From contig NZ_RHHQ01000012.1 in assembly GCF_003710825.1 (NCBI RefSeq), positions 682,001 to 746,000 on the forward strand: DNA of 64,000 nt, read 5' to 3'. Every line of letters begins with the position of its first letter. Within the stretch, counting starts at the first letter, position 1. Under the pieces are notes generated by a model. It was not told where the DNA came from. It searched no databases and saw nothing but the letters and a program-made list of their open reading frames with translations. Source of the stretch: Brevibacillus fluminis. Its GTDB lineage: Bacteria > Bacillota > Bacilli > Brevibacillales > Brevibacillaceae. Positions 1-8,432 of the stretch are shown here, piece after piece. A program made the translations under genes and the position numbers.

Positions 1-101
1 CTTTCGCAAGAGTAGTAAATAAGCGGTAGGTACGGTTGGCAACGGCTTTGTCAAAGCGACGGGGCCGTGCCGCCGACCAACTGATAGAGAGGGGACAGAA
101 T

Positions 102-1007
102 GTGAACACTTCCGTAAAGACGAAAACGTCAACTCGGATGAAGCGTACGGATATGCTATGGGCTTATGCCATGATTGCTCCCACGTTACTCGGACTTGTC
201 GTTTTCTATATCTGGCCGCTCTTGCAAACCATTTATCTCAGCTTTACCAAGTGGGGCGCATTTGGCAAATACAAATGGATCGGCTTGCAAAACTATGAAA
301 AATTGTTCTCAGATGTGCAGCTGTTGACTGCCTTGAAAAATACGCTGATTTACACCGTTCTGTCTGTACCGTTCAGCATCGCGTTTTCCATCCTGGCAGC
401 CGTGCTGTTGAATCAGAAGATCAAGGGCGTTTCGTTTTACCGCACGCTTTACTTCCTGCCGGTCGTCACGATGGCAGCAGCGGTGGCGATGGTGTGGCGC
501 TGGCTGTTCAACGCCGATTTCGGCCTGATCAACTATTTCCTCGGATTGTTTTCCATTCAAGGTCCCCGCTGGATTACCGACCCGTCCATTGCGCTCTATG
601 CCGTGGTGATCGTCGCGATCTGGAGCTCGGTCGGATACAACATGGTCATCTTTTTGGCCGGCTTGCAAGGGATCCCGCGCATGTATTACGAGGCAGCTGA
701 ACTGGATGGCGCGAGCCGCCTCCGCCAGTTTTTTACCATCACCTTGCCGCTCTTGACGCCGTCGATCTTTTTCGTCAGCATCACGTCGCTGATCGGCGCG
801 TTCCAGGTGTTCGACCTGATCTACATGATGGTTGGGAACTCCGCGTTGGAGAAGACGCAGACGATCGCCTATCTGTTCTACAAATATGCATTCGTGACCG
901 GGGAAGGCGGCTATGCGGCTGCGATTGCGGTGCTGCTTTTGGCGATCATCCTGTTGGTGACTGTTGTGCAGGTCAAAATGCAGAAGCGCTGGGTTCATTA
1001 TGATTAA
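102..1007 (+). CDS. Sugar ABC transporter permease, MalF-like
   Basis: This is an inner-membrane permease of a carbohydrate uptake ABC transporter (MalF/UgpA type). It has a hydrophobic segment near residues 20-45, several further membrane helices, and the cytoplasmic EAA loop EAAELDGASRLRQFFTITLP near residues 197-216 that docks the ATPase. The frame is open from a TTG at 36, but GTG at 102 follows an AGAGGGGAC ribosome binding site and gives about 301 residues, the usual family size. It is the first complete gene of a same-strand operon with the second permease 12 bases downstream. A solute-binding protein gene probably lies just upstream outside the window, and no ATPase is visible, so a shared MsmX-type ATPase is likely (inference). 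The substrate cannot be read from sequence. Confidence 0.9.
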   Translation: MNTSVKTKTSTRMKRTDMLWAYAMIAPTLLGLVVFYIWPLLQTIYLSFTKWGAFGKYKWIGLQNYEKLFSDVQLLTALKNTLIYTVLSVPFSIAFSILAAVLLNQKIKGVSFYRTLYFLPVVTMAAAVAMVWRWLFNADFGLINYFLGLFSIQGPRWITDPSIALYAVVIVAIWSSVGYNMVIFLAGLQGIPRMYYEAAELDGASRLRQFFTITLPLLTPSIFFVSITSLIGAFQVFDLIYMMVGNSALEKTQTIAYLFYKYAFVTGEGGYAAAIAVLLLAIILLVTVVQVKMQKRWVHYD

Positions 1008-1019
1008 GGAGGGACGCTT

Positions 1020-1850
1020 GTGAATGAGGGGCGCCTTGGCCGCGGTCCAAAGCTGCTGGTCCATATTCTTTTGATTCTCGGGGCCTTGCTGATGGTCGGT
1101 CCTTTTCTCTGGATGATCCTGACCTCGCTCAAAACATTGGGTGAATCCCAGCAGGTGCCGCCGGTCATTTTTCCAACGGTCGCGCAGTGGAAAAACTACG
1201 CGGAAGTGTTGACGACCATTCCGATGCTGCAATTTTATTGGAACACAATCATCACGACGATCTTGAAAGTGGTGGGACAGGTATTCCTTTGCTCACTCGC
1301 CGCTTACGCATTCGCGCGCATCGAGTTTCCGGGACGGAATATTCTGTTCATGCTGTTCCTGTCGGTGTTGATGGTGCCGGGGCAAGTGTTTTTGATTCCG
1401 CAATTTTTGATCATGAAAGATTTAGGCTGGTTGAACACGTTGACGGCATTGATCGTTCCGGGCTTGTTCAGTGCCTTCGGTACGTTTTTGCTGCGCCAGT
1501 TCTTCATGTCATTGCCTAAGGAGTTGGAGGAAGCGGCTAAGCTGGACGGCTGCAACCATTTCCAAATTTACTGGCGCATCATGCTGCCGCTGGCAAAACC
1601 AGGTTTGATCGCACTCGCGATTTTCGTCACGCTCTGGTCGTGGAACGATCTGATGTGGCCGCTTATCGTCAACACGTCGCCTGACAAGCTGACGCTGTCT
1701 GCCGGCCTGGCCTCGTTGCAAGGGCAGCATCAGACGAACTACCCGATCTTGATGGCAGGCTCGGTTTTGGCGATCTGGCCGATGATTCTGGTCTTTGTGT
1801 TCATGCAGAAGCACTTTGTTGAAGGGATTTCGCTTAGCGGCTCTAAATAA
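1020..1850 (+). CDS. Sugar ABC transporter permease, MalG-like
   Basis: This is the second membrane subunit of the sugar ABC importer, pairing with the MalF-like protein encoded immediately upstream. At 276 residues it has the usual MalG size. It shows an N-terminal helix, several further membrane helices and the EAA motif (LEEAAKLDGCNHFQIYWRIM) near residues 168-187. The start is a GTG preceded by AAGGAGGG, which lies over the end of the previous gene. Its TAA is followed closely by the first dehydrogenase gene, so permeases and catabolic enzymes are probably cotranscribed. Function by family is certain; the transported sugar is not. Confidence 0.9.
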   Translation: MNEGRLGRGPKLLVHILLILGALLMVGPFLWMILTSLKTLGESQQVPPVIFPTVAQWKNYAEVLTTIPMLQFYWNTIITTILKVVGQVFLCSLAAYAFARIEFPGRNILFMLFLSVLMVPGQVFLIPQFLIMKDLGWLNTLTALIVPGLFSAFGTFLLRQFFMSLPKELEEAAKLDGCNHFQIYWRIMLPLAKPGLIALAIFVTLWSWNDLMWPLIVNTSPDKLTLSAGLASLQGQHQTNYPILMAGSVLAIWPMILVFVFMQKHFVEGISLSGSK

Positions 1851-1879
1851 TGAGGGTAAATGAAAAGGAGTGGAAACAT

Positions 1880-2863
1880 ATGCATCATGTTCTGTTACTG
1901 GGCGCAGGAACGATGGGCAGCGTCCATGCGCGTTCCTATGCGGCGATGGAGAATGTTACGCTTGTGGGCATCGTAGAGGTCCGCAAAGAAAAAGCGGAGG
2001 AGCTGGGGCTGGGCGTGCCGGTGTTCGGCTCATATGAAGAAGCGATGGCAAGCCTTCCGCGCGTCGATATCGTCGATGTCTGCTTGCCTACGTACATGCA
2101 CAAGACTTACGTGAAAAAGGCGGCGAATGACGGCAAGCATGTTATCTGCGAAAAGCCGCTCGCCCGCCATCTGGCCGATGCGCGCGAAATGATCGACTAT
2201 TGCAAAGAGAAGAACGTGAAGCTGTTTGTCGGCCATGTGCTGCGCTTCTTCCCCGAATATGAAAAAAGCCGCGCCCTTGTACATAAAGGGGAGATCGGCG
2301 ATGTTGCGGTTGCCCGCACGTTCCGCGGCGGCATTTTCCCGACGGCGTGGAATGACTGGTATGCCGATCACCAAAACAGCGGCGGCCTCGTGCTCGATAT
2401 GATCATCCACGACTTCGACTTTTTGCGCTGGAGCTTCGGCGATGTGGAGCGGGTGTACGCCAAAAGCCTGCTCGGCCGCGGTTTCGCCCGGATGGATTAC
2501 GCGCTGGTCACACTGCGCTTCAAAAGCGGCATGATCGCCCACGTGGAAGGTTCTTGGGCACATGAAGGCTTTGCGATGAAAATGGAGCTGGCAGGCAAAT
2601 CTGGCATTATCAACTACGACAGCTCGCAGGAAAAACCGCTGATTGCGGTGAGCCGCGCCAAGCAGCAAGGGGTTGGCGGCGTAGCCGTGCCAGAAAGCCC
2701 GCTGAACGAAAATCCGTACTTCCGCGAGCTGAAACACTTCATCCATTGCATCGAAACGGGCGGCGATTCACTCGTGACGGCAGAGGATGCCTACAAAGCG
2801 ATGGAGATCGCGCTGGCCGCGATCAAGTCGATCGAAACTGGTGAAGTTGTGACGTTATCCTAA
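1880..2863 (+). CDS. Gfo/Idh/MocA family oxidoreductase (1 of 3)
   Basis: This is an NAD(P)-dependent sugar or cyclitol dehydrogenase of the Gfo/Idh/MocA superfamily. The N-terminal Rossmann motif GAGTMGSVHA is near residues 8-17, the nicotinamide-site motif CEKPLAR near 88-94, and the conserved catalytic-region sequence with D and H (DMIIHDFDFLRW) near 171-182. The frame opens at 1850, but ATG 1880 has an AAAAGGAGTGG ribosome binding site at good spacing, giving 327 residues, a typical length. It is the first of three consecutive paralogues that are clearly diverged from each other, so they probably act on different substrates or steps. Substrate unknown. Confidence 0.88.
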   Translation: MHHVLLLGAGTMGSVHARSYAAMENVTLVGIVEVRKEKAEELGLGVPVFGSYEEAMASLPRVDIVDVCLPTYMHKTYVKKAANDGKHVICEKPLARHLADAREMIDYCKEKNVKLFVGHVLRFFPEYEKSRALVHKGEIGDVAVARTFRGGIFPTAWNDWYADHQNSGGLVLDMIIHDFDFLRWSFGDVERVYAKSLLGRGFARMDYALVTLRFKSGMIAHVEGSWAHEGFAMKMELAGKSGIINYDSSQEKPLIAVSRAKQQGVGGVAVPESPLNENPYFRELKHFIHCIETGGDSLVTAEDAYKAMEIALAAIKSIETGEVVTLS

Positions 2864-2878
2864 GGGAGGGAAAAAGTG

Positions 2879-3853
2879 ATGAAACTAGGGATCATCAGCT
2901 TTGCACATATGCATGCATACAGTTACGCACAAGCGATTGAAAAAATCGAAGGGGCCGAACTCATCGGGATCGCCGATGAAGATGAAGCGCGCGGCAAGGC
3001 AGCTGCAGAAAAGCTTCATACAACGTACTATGCAGACTATCAGGAGCTGCTCAAGCAATCCATCGATGCGGTGATCGTCACCTCGGAAAACATGAAACAC
3101 AAAGAGCATGTTGTGGCGGCGGCGAAAGCGGGCAAGCACGTCCTGTGCGAAAAACCGCTGGCGACGAATGTGGCGGATGCTGAAGAGATGATCGCTGCTT
3201 GCCGCGAGAACGGTGTGAAGCTGCAAACGGCTTTCCCTGTTCGGTTCCATCCGGCAGTCCGTCGTGCGAAGCAGATGGTGGAGGCAGGCAAGGTCGGCCG
3301 CATCATGGCGATCCGTGGCACCAACCGCGGTAAAAATCCGGGCGGCTGGTTTATCGATCGAGCCAAATCAGGCGGCGGCGCAGTGATCGACCATACCGTG
3401 CACGTTGTCGACCTGATGCGCTGGTTCATGGGTGCTGAGGTGAAGGAAGTGTATGCGGAAGTCGACAATTTGCTTTGTGACACGCCGATCGACGACTGCG
3501 GCATTTTGACCATGGAGTTCGATAACGGTGTGTATGCGACGCTCGACTGCAGCTGGTCGCGCAACAAATCGTTCCCGACATGGGGCGATGTGACGATGGA
3601 GATCATCGGTACCGACGGGACGCTGTCGCTCAACACGTTCGGTCAAAAGCTCGACGTCTACAACGATGACAAAGGCTTGACGTGGGCCTATTGGGGCGAC
3701 GACATGGACGGCGCACTGGTGAGCGATTTCCTGGCTTCTATCAAGGAAGGCAAGGCACCATCGATCACAGGCGAAGACGGCATGAGGGCCGTTGAGGTTG
3801 CATTGGCTGCGTACCAATCCTCCGAAAACAAGCAGCCGGTCAAACTCGGGTAA
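2879..3853 (+). CDS. Gfo/Idh/MocA family oxidoreductase (2 of 3)
   Basis: This is the second paralogous NAD(P)-binding sugar dehydrogenase. The EKPLA motif is near residue 87, and a GGGAVIDHTVHVVDLMRWFMG stretch contains the conserved D and H of the active site. The N-terminal nucleotide-binding loop is unusual: IISFAHMHAYSYAQA replaces the common GxGxxG. This resembles other family members that begin with a histidine-rich loop, and cofactor use should not be assumed. ATG 2879 sits 8 bases after AAGGGAGGG; a GTG three bases earlier is also possible. It is in the same operon, 15 bases after the first dehydrogenase. Confidence 0.87.
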   Translation: MKLGIISFAHMHAYSYAQAIEKIEGAELIGIADEDEARGKAAAEKLHTTYYADYQELLKQSIDAVIVTSENMKHKEHVVAAAKAGKHVLCEKPLATNVADAEEMIAACRENGVKLQTAFPVRFHPAVRRAKQMVEAGKVGRIMAIRGTNRGKNPGGWFIDRAKSGGGAVIDHTVHVVDLMRWFMGAEVKEVYAEVDNLLCDTPIDDCGILTMEFDNGVYATLDCSWSRNKSFPTWGDVTMEIIGTDGTLSLNTFGQKLDVYNDDKGLTWAYWGDDMDGALVSDFLASIKEGKAPSITGEDGMRAVEVALAAYQSSENKQPVKLG

Positions 3854-3858
3854 GCGCC

Positions 3859-4827
3859 ATGGCAGCGAATAAAGTGAGAGTCGGAATGGTTGGCACAGGT
3901 GGCATAGGTCGTGTCCATCTGGCTAATGTCAATAAAATCGAACAAGCGCAACTGGTCGCGGTTTGTGATGTGAATGAGGCGAGCGTAGCCGAGATTTGCG
4001 AAACATACGGCGTAGCCGGGTATATGGATTACGAGGCGATGCTTGCGGCCGAACAGCTTGATGCGCTGTTCATCTGTGTGCCGCCGTTTGCGCAAGGAAC
4101 GTTGGTAGAGCAAGCGGCAGCGCGCGGCATTCACCTGCTGGTAGAAAAGCCGATCGGGCTTGCAATGGAAGAGGTCGAGCACAAGCTGAAGGCGATTCAA
4201 GACGCGCAGATTCTTACCTCCACCGGGTATTGCTTGCGGTATTTGGACATCGTTGCCCAGGCCAAAGCGTATTTGGCAAACAAAACGATCGCAATGGTTC
4301 GCGGGCACTACCTGACGTCTTTCGTGCAAACCCCATGGTGGCGCGAACAGGCGAAATCGGGCGGCCAGCTGGTGGAGCAGGCAACCCACACACTGGACAT
4401 GATGCGCTACTTGGTGGGAGATGTATCCAAGGTCTACGCGAATGCGGCATTGCGCGTGATGGAGGACGTGCCAGGGCTCGATATTCCGGACGTAACATCG
4501 GTAAGCCTCGCATTTTCCTCGGGTGCGATCGGAACGCTCGACACGACGTTCACTCAACCAGATCATCGCACAGGTGTCGAAGTGCTGGGCAAAGGCTTCC
4601 GGTTGCAGATCAGCAGTCGGGACCTGACGATCGTCGACGCGGAGGGCACGCACTCATATAGCAGCACGCTTGATTTTTACCTGGCACAAGATGCTGCGTT
4701 CATTCGCGCAGTGGCAACGGGAGATGAAACACTGATCCTCGCGCCGTACGCGCAGGCGTTACAAACGTTGAAGGTCACACTGGCTGCGAACGAATCTGCA
4801 AAATCGGGATCGCCAGTCACGTTGTAA
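3859..4827 (+). CDS. Gfo/Idh/MocA family oxidoreductase (3 of 3)
   Basis: This is the third dehydrogenase of the cluster, 322 residues. It has a canonical Rossmann motif GTGGIGRVHLANV near residues 11-23, VEKPIGL near 96-102, and a GGQLVEQATHTLDMMRYLVG segment in the catalytic region. The start codon follows the previous stop by only 5 bases with a weak ribosome binding site, suggesting translational coupling. Three such enzymes with a TIM-barrel isomerase and a ROK kinase recall pathways in which a sugar or glycoside is oxidised to a keto intermediate, isomerised or cleaved, and phosphorylated. That assignment is inference from family context only. Confidence 0.87.
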   Translation: MAANKVRVGMVGTGGIGRVHLANVNKIEQAQLVAVCDVNEASVAEICETYGVAGYMDYEAMLAAEQLDALFICVPPFAQGTLVEQAAARGIHLLVEKPIGLAMEEVEHKLKAIQDAQILTSTGYCLRYLDIVAQAKAYLANKTIAMVRGHYLTSFVQTPWWREQAKSGGQLVEQATHTLDMMRYLVGDVSKVYANAALRVMEDVPGLDIPDVTSVSLAFSSGAIGTLDTTFTQPDHRTGVEVLGKGFRLQISSRDLTIVDAEGTHSYSSTLDFYLAQDAAFIRAVATGDETLILAPYAQALQTLKVTLAANESAKSGSPVTL

Positions 4828-4870
4828 ACGATCGTTTTTGCAACGACATGAAGCAAGGAAGGTGTAGGGC

Positions 4871-5698
4871 ATGAATTGGAAAAAAGGAATCAACGCATGG
4901 TGCTTTCCGGCTAACATCGAGCTGGTCGAGATGTTCCGCCAAGCCAGTGCGCATGGATATACGGGTGTTGAACTGAATTTGGCTGATCAAGGTGAAGGCG
5001 CGTTTCATCTGGGAGCGTCAGAAGATGAGCTGCAGGCGATCGGGCAGTTGGCCGGTCAAAACGGCTTGGAGCTGCCGAGCGTCTCGACTGCGCTCTTGTG
5101 GAAATATCCGTTGACACATGAGGATGAGATGGTTCGCCAGCAAGGGATGCTCGTGGTGGAAAAAATGATTGAAGCGGCGGCGGTTTTCGGTGCCAAAACC
5201 GTATTGGTTGTGCCGGGACTCGTTACTCCGGACGTCAGCTACGATGTCGCATATGACCGCGCCCTTGAGGCAGTACGCAAGCTTGCCAAAAAAGCAGAGG
5301 CGTACGGCGTCAAGATCGGGATTGAGAACGTGTGGAACAAGTTTTTGTTGAGCCCGCTGGAAATGAAGCGGTTTGTCGATGAGATCGACAGCCCGTGGGT
5401 AGGCGCTTATTTTGATATCGGAAATGTGGTCCAATTTGGCTTTCCGGAGCAATGGATTCGCATATTGGGCAAACGCATCATCGCGTTGCATGTGAAAGAT
5501 TTCAAAACGTCCGCTGGAAATGGGACGGGATTCGTGCCTCTTTTGGCAGGCGATACGCCGTTTGAACGCGTGGTTGAGGCAATTGAAGAGATCGGCTACG
5601 AGGGCTACATCATGCCGGAAATCACGCCGTACGGCCGCCATCCAGAGCAGCTGATCAGCCAGACATCCCAAGCGATGGACGCAATATTTGGCAAGTAA
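4871..5698 (+). CDS. Sugar phosphate isomerase/epimerase-like TIM barrel protein
   Basis: This 275-residue protein belongs to the xylose isomerase-like TIM barrel (AP endonuclease 2) superfamily. Family members isomerise, epimerise or cleave keto-sugars and inosose derivatives using a divalent metal. Visible family features are the early helix with GYTGVELNL, the metal-ligand region GIENVWNKFLLSP, the GAYFDIGNV strand and HVKDFK near residues 210-215, and EIGYEGYIMPEI near the C terminus. Acidic and histidine residues at these places are the likely metal ligands. It lies 43 bases after the third dehydrogenase, with an AAGGAAGGTG ribosome binding site. Probably cytoplasmic; substrate unknown. 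Confidence 0.85.
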   Translation: MNWKKGINAWCFPANIELVEMFRQASAHGYTGVELNLADQGEGAFHLGASEDELQAIGQLAGQNGLELPSVSTALLWKYPLTHEDEMVRQQGMLVVEKMIEAAAVFGAKTVLVVPGLVTPDVSYDVAYDRALEAVRKLAKKAEAYGVKIGIENVWNKFLLSPLEMKRFVDEIDSPWVGAYFDIGNVVQFGFPEQWIRILGKRIIALHVKDFKTSAGNGTGFVPLLAGDTPFERVVEAIEEIGYEGYIMPEITPYGRHPEQLISQTSQAMDAIFGK

Positions 5699-5731
5699 TA
5701 ATGAACTCGTTTGTAAGGATGTGCAAAAGCG

Positions 5732-6730
5732 ATGATCCAGGAGAAAAACTACGCAATTGGGCTGGATCTCGGCGGAACCAAAATACTGGCTGCCTTGATC
5801 GATGAACAAGGGCGGATCGTCCACAAAACGACGTGTCCAACGCTTGCAGCCGAAGGGCAGGAGGCGGTTATCGGCCGTATCCTGTCCTCGGTGGAAACCG
5901 TGCTGACGGAAAGCGGCATCACAGTAACATCGGTTCGCGGTGTCGGGATCGCTACGGCTGGCGTGATTGATACGAAAGCCAACAAAGTGCTGTACGCGAA
6001 CAATTTGGGCTGGGAGCACGTCGCGATCGGCCAGATCGTATCCGAGCGCTTTGGCCTGCCTGTCCAATTGATCAATGACGCGAATGCCGCAGCGGTAGCA
6101 GAATGGGTGTTCGGTGCAGGCAAAGGCACCGACAACGTCATTTATGTCACGGTAAGCACAGGGGTCGGCGCGGGATTCATCAGCGACGGCCGTTTAATAA
6201 CAGGCAAAGGGGACAGCGCGGGCGAGTTCGGTCATATTTCCATCGATCCGGATGGACCACCGTGTGCCTGTGGGAATCGAGGCTGCCTGGAAAACTACGT
6301 GTCAGGGCCCACATTGGCAAAAATCGCGCGCACGAGGCTTGCGAACGGCGAGAAAAGTGCATTTCTTAGCCAGTACCCGCTTGAGCAAATCACAGCAAAG
6401 GAGATCGGAGAAGGCGTCATGCAAGGCGATCCGCTCTGTAAGGATATTCACCTTCGCGCTTCCCGCGACTTGGGAGCGGGCATCACCAGTCTGATCCATT
6501 TGTTCAACCCGGAGCTGATCGTCGTGGGTGGCGGCGTCATGACCACCGGTGACTACTTGTTCGCAGAAACGGAGAAGGTTGTGCGTGAGCGTGCGATCTC
6601 CCGCATGGCGGAGCAAGTGCGTCTTGTACGCAGCAGCTTGGGCGGCGAGGCGGGTGTGCTCGGTGCGGCTGGGTTATTCCTGCATCGCAATCACCAACCG
6701 GTACGTGCATTGACCCAGCTGCAAACATAA
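5732..6730 (+). CDS. ROK family sugar kinase (glucokinase-like)
   Basis: This is a 332-residue ROK-family kinase that should phosphorylate a hexose with ATP. The N-terminal phosphate-binding motif GLDLGGTKILAAL is near residues 10-22 and the zinc-binding ROK signature CACGNRGCLENYVSG is near 182-196, with an upstream GEFGHI histidine. There is no N-terminal helix-turn-helix, so it is an enzyme and not a NagC/XylR-type repressor. It closes the sugar operon, is preceded by AAGGATG, and is followed by a terminator. The natural substrate might be glucose released from a glycoside processed by the upstream enzymes (inference). Confidence 0.9.
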   Translation: MIQEKNYAIGLDLGGTKILAALIDEQGRIVHKTTCPTLAAEGQEAVIGRILSSVETVLTESGITVTSVRGVGIATAGVIDTKANKVLYANNLGWEHVAIGQIVSERFGLPVQLINDANAAAVAEWVFGAGKGTDNVIYVTVSTGVGAGFISDGRLITGKGDSAGEFGHISIDPDGPPCACGNRGCLENYVSGPTLAKIARTRLANGEKSAFLSQYPLEQITAKEIGEGVMQGDPLCKDIHLRASRDLGAGITSLIHLFNPELIVVGGGVMTTGDYLFAETEKVVRERAISRMAEQVRLVRSSLGGEAGVLGAAGLFLHRNHQPVRALTQLQT

Positions 6731-6749
6731 AGAAAATACACCACAGTTC

Positions 6750-6800
6750 AAATAGGCGAGAAACTCAGTCATCGACACAGAGGATCTCGTCTATTTTTTA
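6750..6800 (+). terminator. Rho-independent terminator of the sugar operon
   Basis: AAATAGGCGAGA at 6750-6761 pairs with TCTCGTCTATTT at 6785-6796 with one G-T wobble, followed by a T run. It lies 19 bases after the kinase stop codon. Confidence 0.8.
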
Positions 6801-6804
6801 TACA

Positions 6805-6828
6805 GATAAGAATTTAAAAATTCTTATC
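6805..6828. repeat. Perfect 11-bp inverted repeat, AT-rich
   Basis: GATAAGAATTT and AAATTCTTATC are separated by AA. It directly follows the terminator and lies about 90 bases before the next promoter candidate. Its function is unknown; it could be a protein-binding site for the ECF transporter operon. Confidence 0.5.
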
Positions 6829-6916
6829 CAGTATAAGTGCAACCGCGGCTCCGCCAAAAGCATGGCGTAGCCAGGTTTTCTAATGTTCGACAATGATTTC
6901 ATCGGCGTATAAACAA

Positions 6917-6960
6917 TTGCTAGATTTACCATAAAAGCGGTAATATATAGGATGGTAAAT
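6917..6960 (+). promoter_or_regulatory. Candidate promoter with flanking 9-bp inverted repeat (operator) for ECF operon
   Basis: TTGCTA at 6917-6922, an 18-base spacer and TAATAT at 6941-6946 resemble a sigma-A promoter. ATTTACCAT (6924-6932) and ATGGTAAAT (6952-6960) are perfect inverted copies placed on both sides of the -10 box, the geometry of a repressor operator. I recognise no riboswitch class in the leader. Confidence 0.5.
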
Positions 6961-6992
6961 TCTATCATTTCGTCTTTTTGGGAGGCCATAGA

Positions 6993-7592
6993 ATGGAAAG
7001 ATCACTTTTTCGCCGTAAATGGACGACCGTCGATTTTGTCCTGATCGTCGTCACAGCGGCGCTATATGCAGTCGCCTTGATTATGCTGGCACAGGTGAAG
7101 CTGATTCCGCAGGTGCCGATCCGTCCAGCCAATGCGCTGCAACCGGTCTTTGGCATGCTGTTTGGAATTCCTGGCTGCCTAGGCTTGGCTTTTGGCAATC
7201 TGGTTAGCGATTTGATGACGGGCAGTGCTGCGCCACACATTTTGACTACGGGCTTTGTCTCCAACTTTTTGGGGGGATTTATCGGCTATGTGCTAGTGAA
7301 AGATCCTTCGCTGAAACGCGGTCGCAGCTATGTTGAATATTACTTGTTTGTGGTGCTGTTCGCTTCGCTTGTCGTCGCATGCTCCATTCTGATCAACGTA
7401 GCGCTTGGCTTTACCCCGAAAGAAGTGGCAGCAGGTTTCATTCCTGCAGTTTTCATGAACCAAGCGATTTCCACCGCCATTTTGGGGCCGATTCTTCTGA
7501 AGCTGCTGTACCCATTCGTAAAACGGGCGGGTTTGTACCGTGGACGCCAGATCGGCAGCGGCTATGATTTGCCTGCCAGAAAGGTATTTTAA
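6993..7592 (+). CDS. ECF transporter S component (QueT-like)
   Basis: This is the substrate-binding membrane subunit of an energy-coupling factor transporter, about 199 residues with roughly five or six helices. The PANALQPVFGMLFGIPGCLGLAFGNLVSDLM segment (about residues 45-75) is typical of QueT/small S components. The start is ATG 6993, 7 bases after GGGAGG; an in-frame TTG at 6978 is less likely. The two ATPases and the T component follow on the same strand, so this is a dedicated (group I) ECF cassette and not a lone S subunit. The ligand is not readable; QueT-like proteins are usually linked to queuosine precursors or other small cofactors. Confidence 0.8.
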   Translation: MERSLFRRKWTTVDFVLIVVTAALYAVALIMLAQVKLIPQVPIRPANALQPVFGMLFGIPGCLGLAFGNLVSDLMTGSAAPHILTTGFVSNFLGGFIGYVLVKDPSLKRGRSYVEYYLFVVLFASLVVACSILINVALGFTPKEVAAGFIPAVFMNQAISTAILGPILLKLLYPFVKRAGLYRGRQIGSGYDLPARKVF

Positions 7593-8432
7593 GTGAGTTC
7601 GGTACTATCGCTATCAGACGTCTGCTGGCGCTATGAGGATGGGGCAAGCTGGACGCTTGCGGGAATCGATCTGTCCTTGACGGAAGGTGAGGTCGTCGGC
7701 TTGGTTGGCCTCTCGGGCGCTGGCAAAACGACGTTGCTGCTCGCGATGGCCGGATTGATCCCGGCGAATTATGCAGGTCAATTCAGTGGAAGGTGCAGCG
7801 TGCAAGGCGAGCTGGGGATCGTGTTTCAAGATCCGGAAACGCAATTCATAGGGTTGACGGTAGAAGAGGAGATCGCGTTTTCGTTGGAAAATCGGGGGCA
7901 AGACGACCGGGCGATCGAGCGTCGAATTGAGGACGTGCTGGCGCTGGTCGGCTTGTCCGGCTTTGCCAGCCGCTCGCCGTTTGAGCTTTCTGGGGGTGAA
8001 AAGCAGCGCGTGGCGATCGCATCGGCACTCGCACATGCGCCAAAATTGTTGCTTTTGGATGAGCCGACGTCCGAGCTCGATCCGAAAGGCGCTCGCGAGG
8101 TGTTCTCCCTTATTCGCCGATTGAAAGAGGAAGAACGGATGACCATCTTGGTCGCGTCCCATGCGACGGAGGAATTGGCCCAATTTTGCGACCGCATGCT
8201 GTTGATTGCCGATGGTGCGATTGTGATGGACATGCCGGCAGACGCATTTTTTTCTCAGGTGGCTTCTCTCGATGCGCACGGAATTCACGTCCCAGATATG
8301 GTTCGACTGTATCATGCGCTCTGCACAGAGGGCGTCCTGGACGAAAAGACGACGCCATGCCCGCGCACGGTAGAGGATATGCTGACACTGTGGCAGTCGC
8401 TCGTACGCAAAGGTGAGGTGGCGATTCCGTGA
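7593..8432 (+). CDS. ECF transporter ATP-binding subunit (EcfA, first)
   Basis: This is one of two cytoplasmic ATPases of the ECF importer, 279 residues. Walker A GLSGAGKTT is near residues 43-51, the Q-loop region VFQDPETQF near 80, signature LSGGEKQRVAIA near 132-143, and Walker B LLLLDEPTSELD near 153-164, followed by the H-loop (VASHATEEL). It starts with GTG directly after the S-component stop and its own stop overlaps the next ATPase, so translation is coupled. All catalytic motifs are intact, which makes this the likely fully competent half of the ATPase pair. Confidence 0.92.
   Translation: MSSVLSLSDVCWRYEDGASWTLAGIDLSLTEGEVVGLVGLSGAGKTTLLLAMAGLIPANYAGQFSGRCSVQGELGIVFQDPETQFIGLTVEEEIAFSLENRGQDDRAIERRIEDVLALVGLSGFASRSPFELSGGEKQRVAIASALAHAPKLLLLDEPTSELDPKGAREVFSLIRRLKEEERMTILVASHATEELAQFCDRMLLIADGAIVMDMPADAFFSQVASLDAHGIHVPDMVRLYHALCTEGVLDEKTTPCPRTVEDMLTLWQSLVRKGEVAIP

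Noticed and set aside
3688..4653. 321-codon minus-strand frame opposite the third dehydrogenase
   Set aside because: Shadow of a conserved dehydrogenase gene; no ribosome site and no family similarity.
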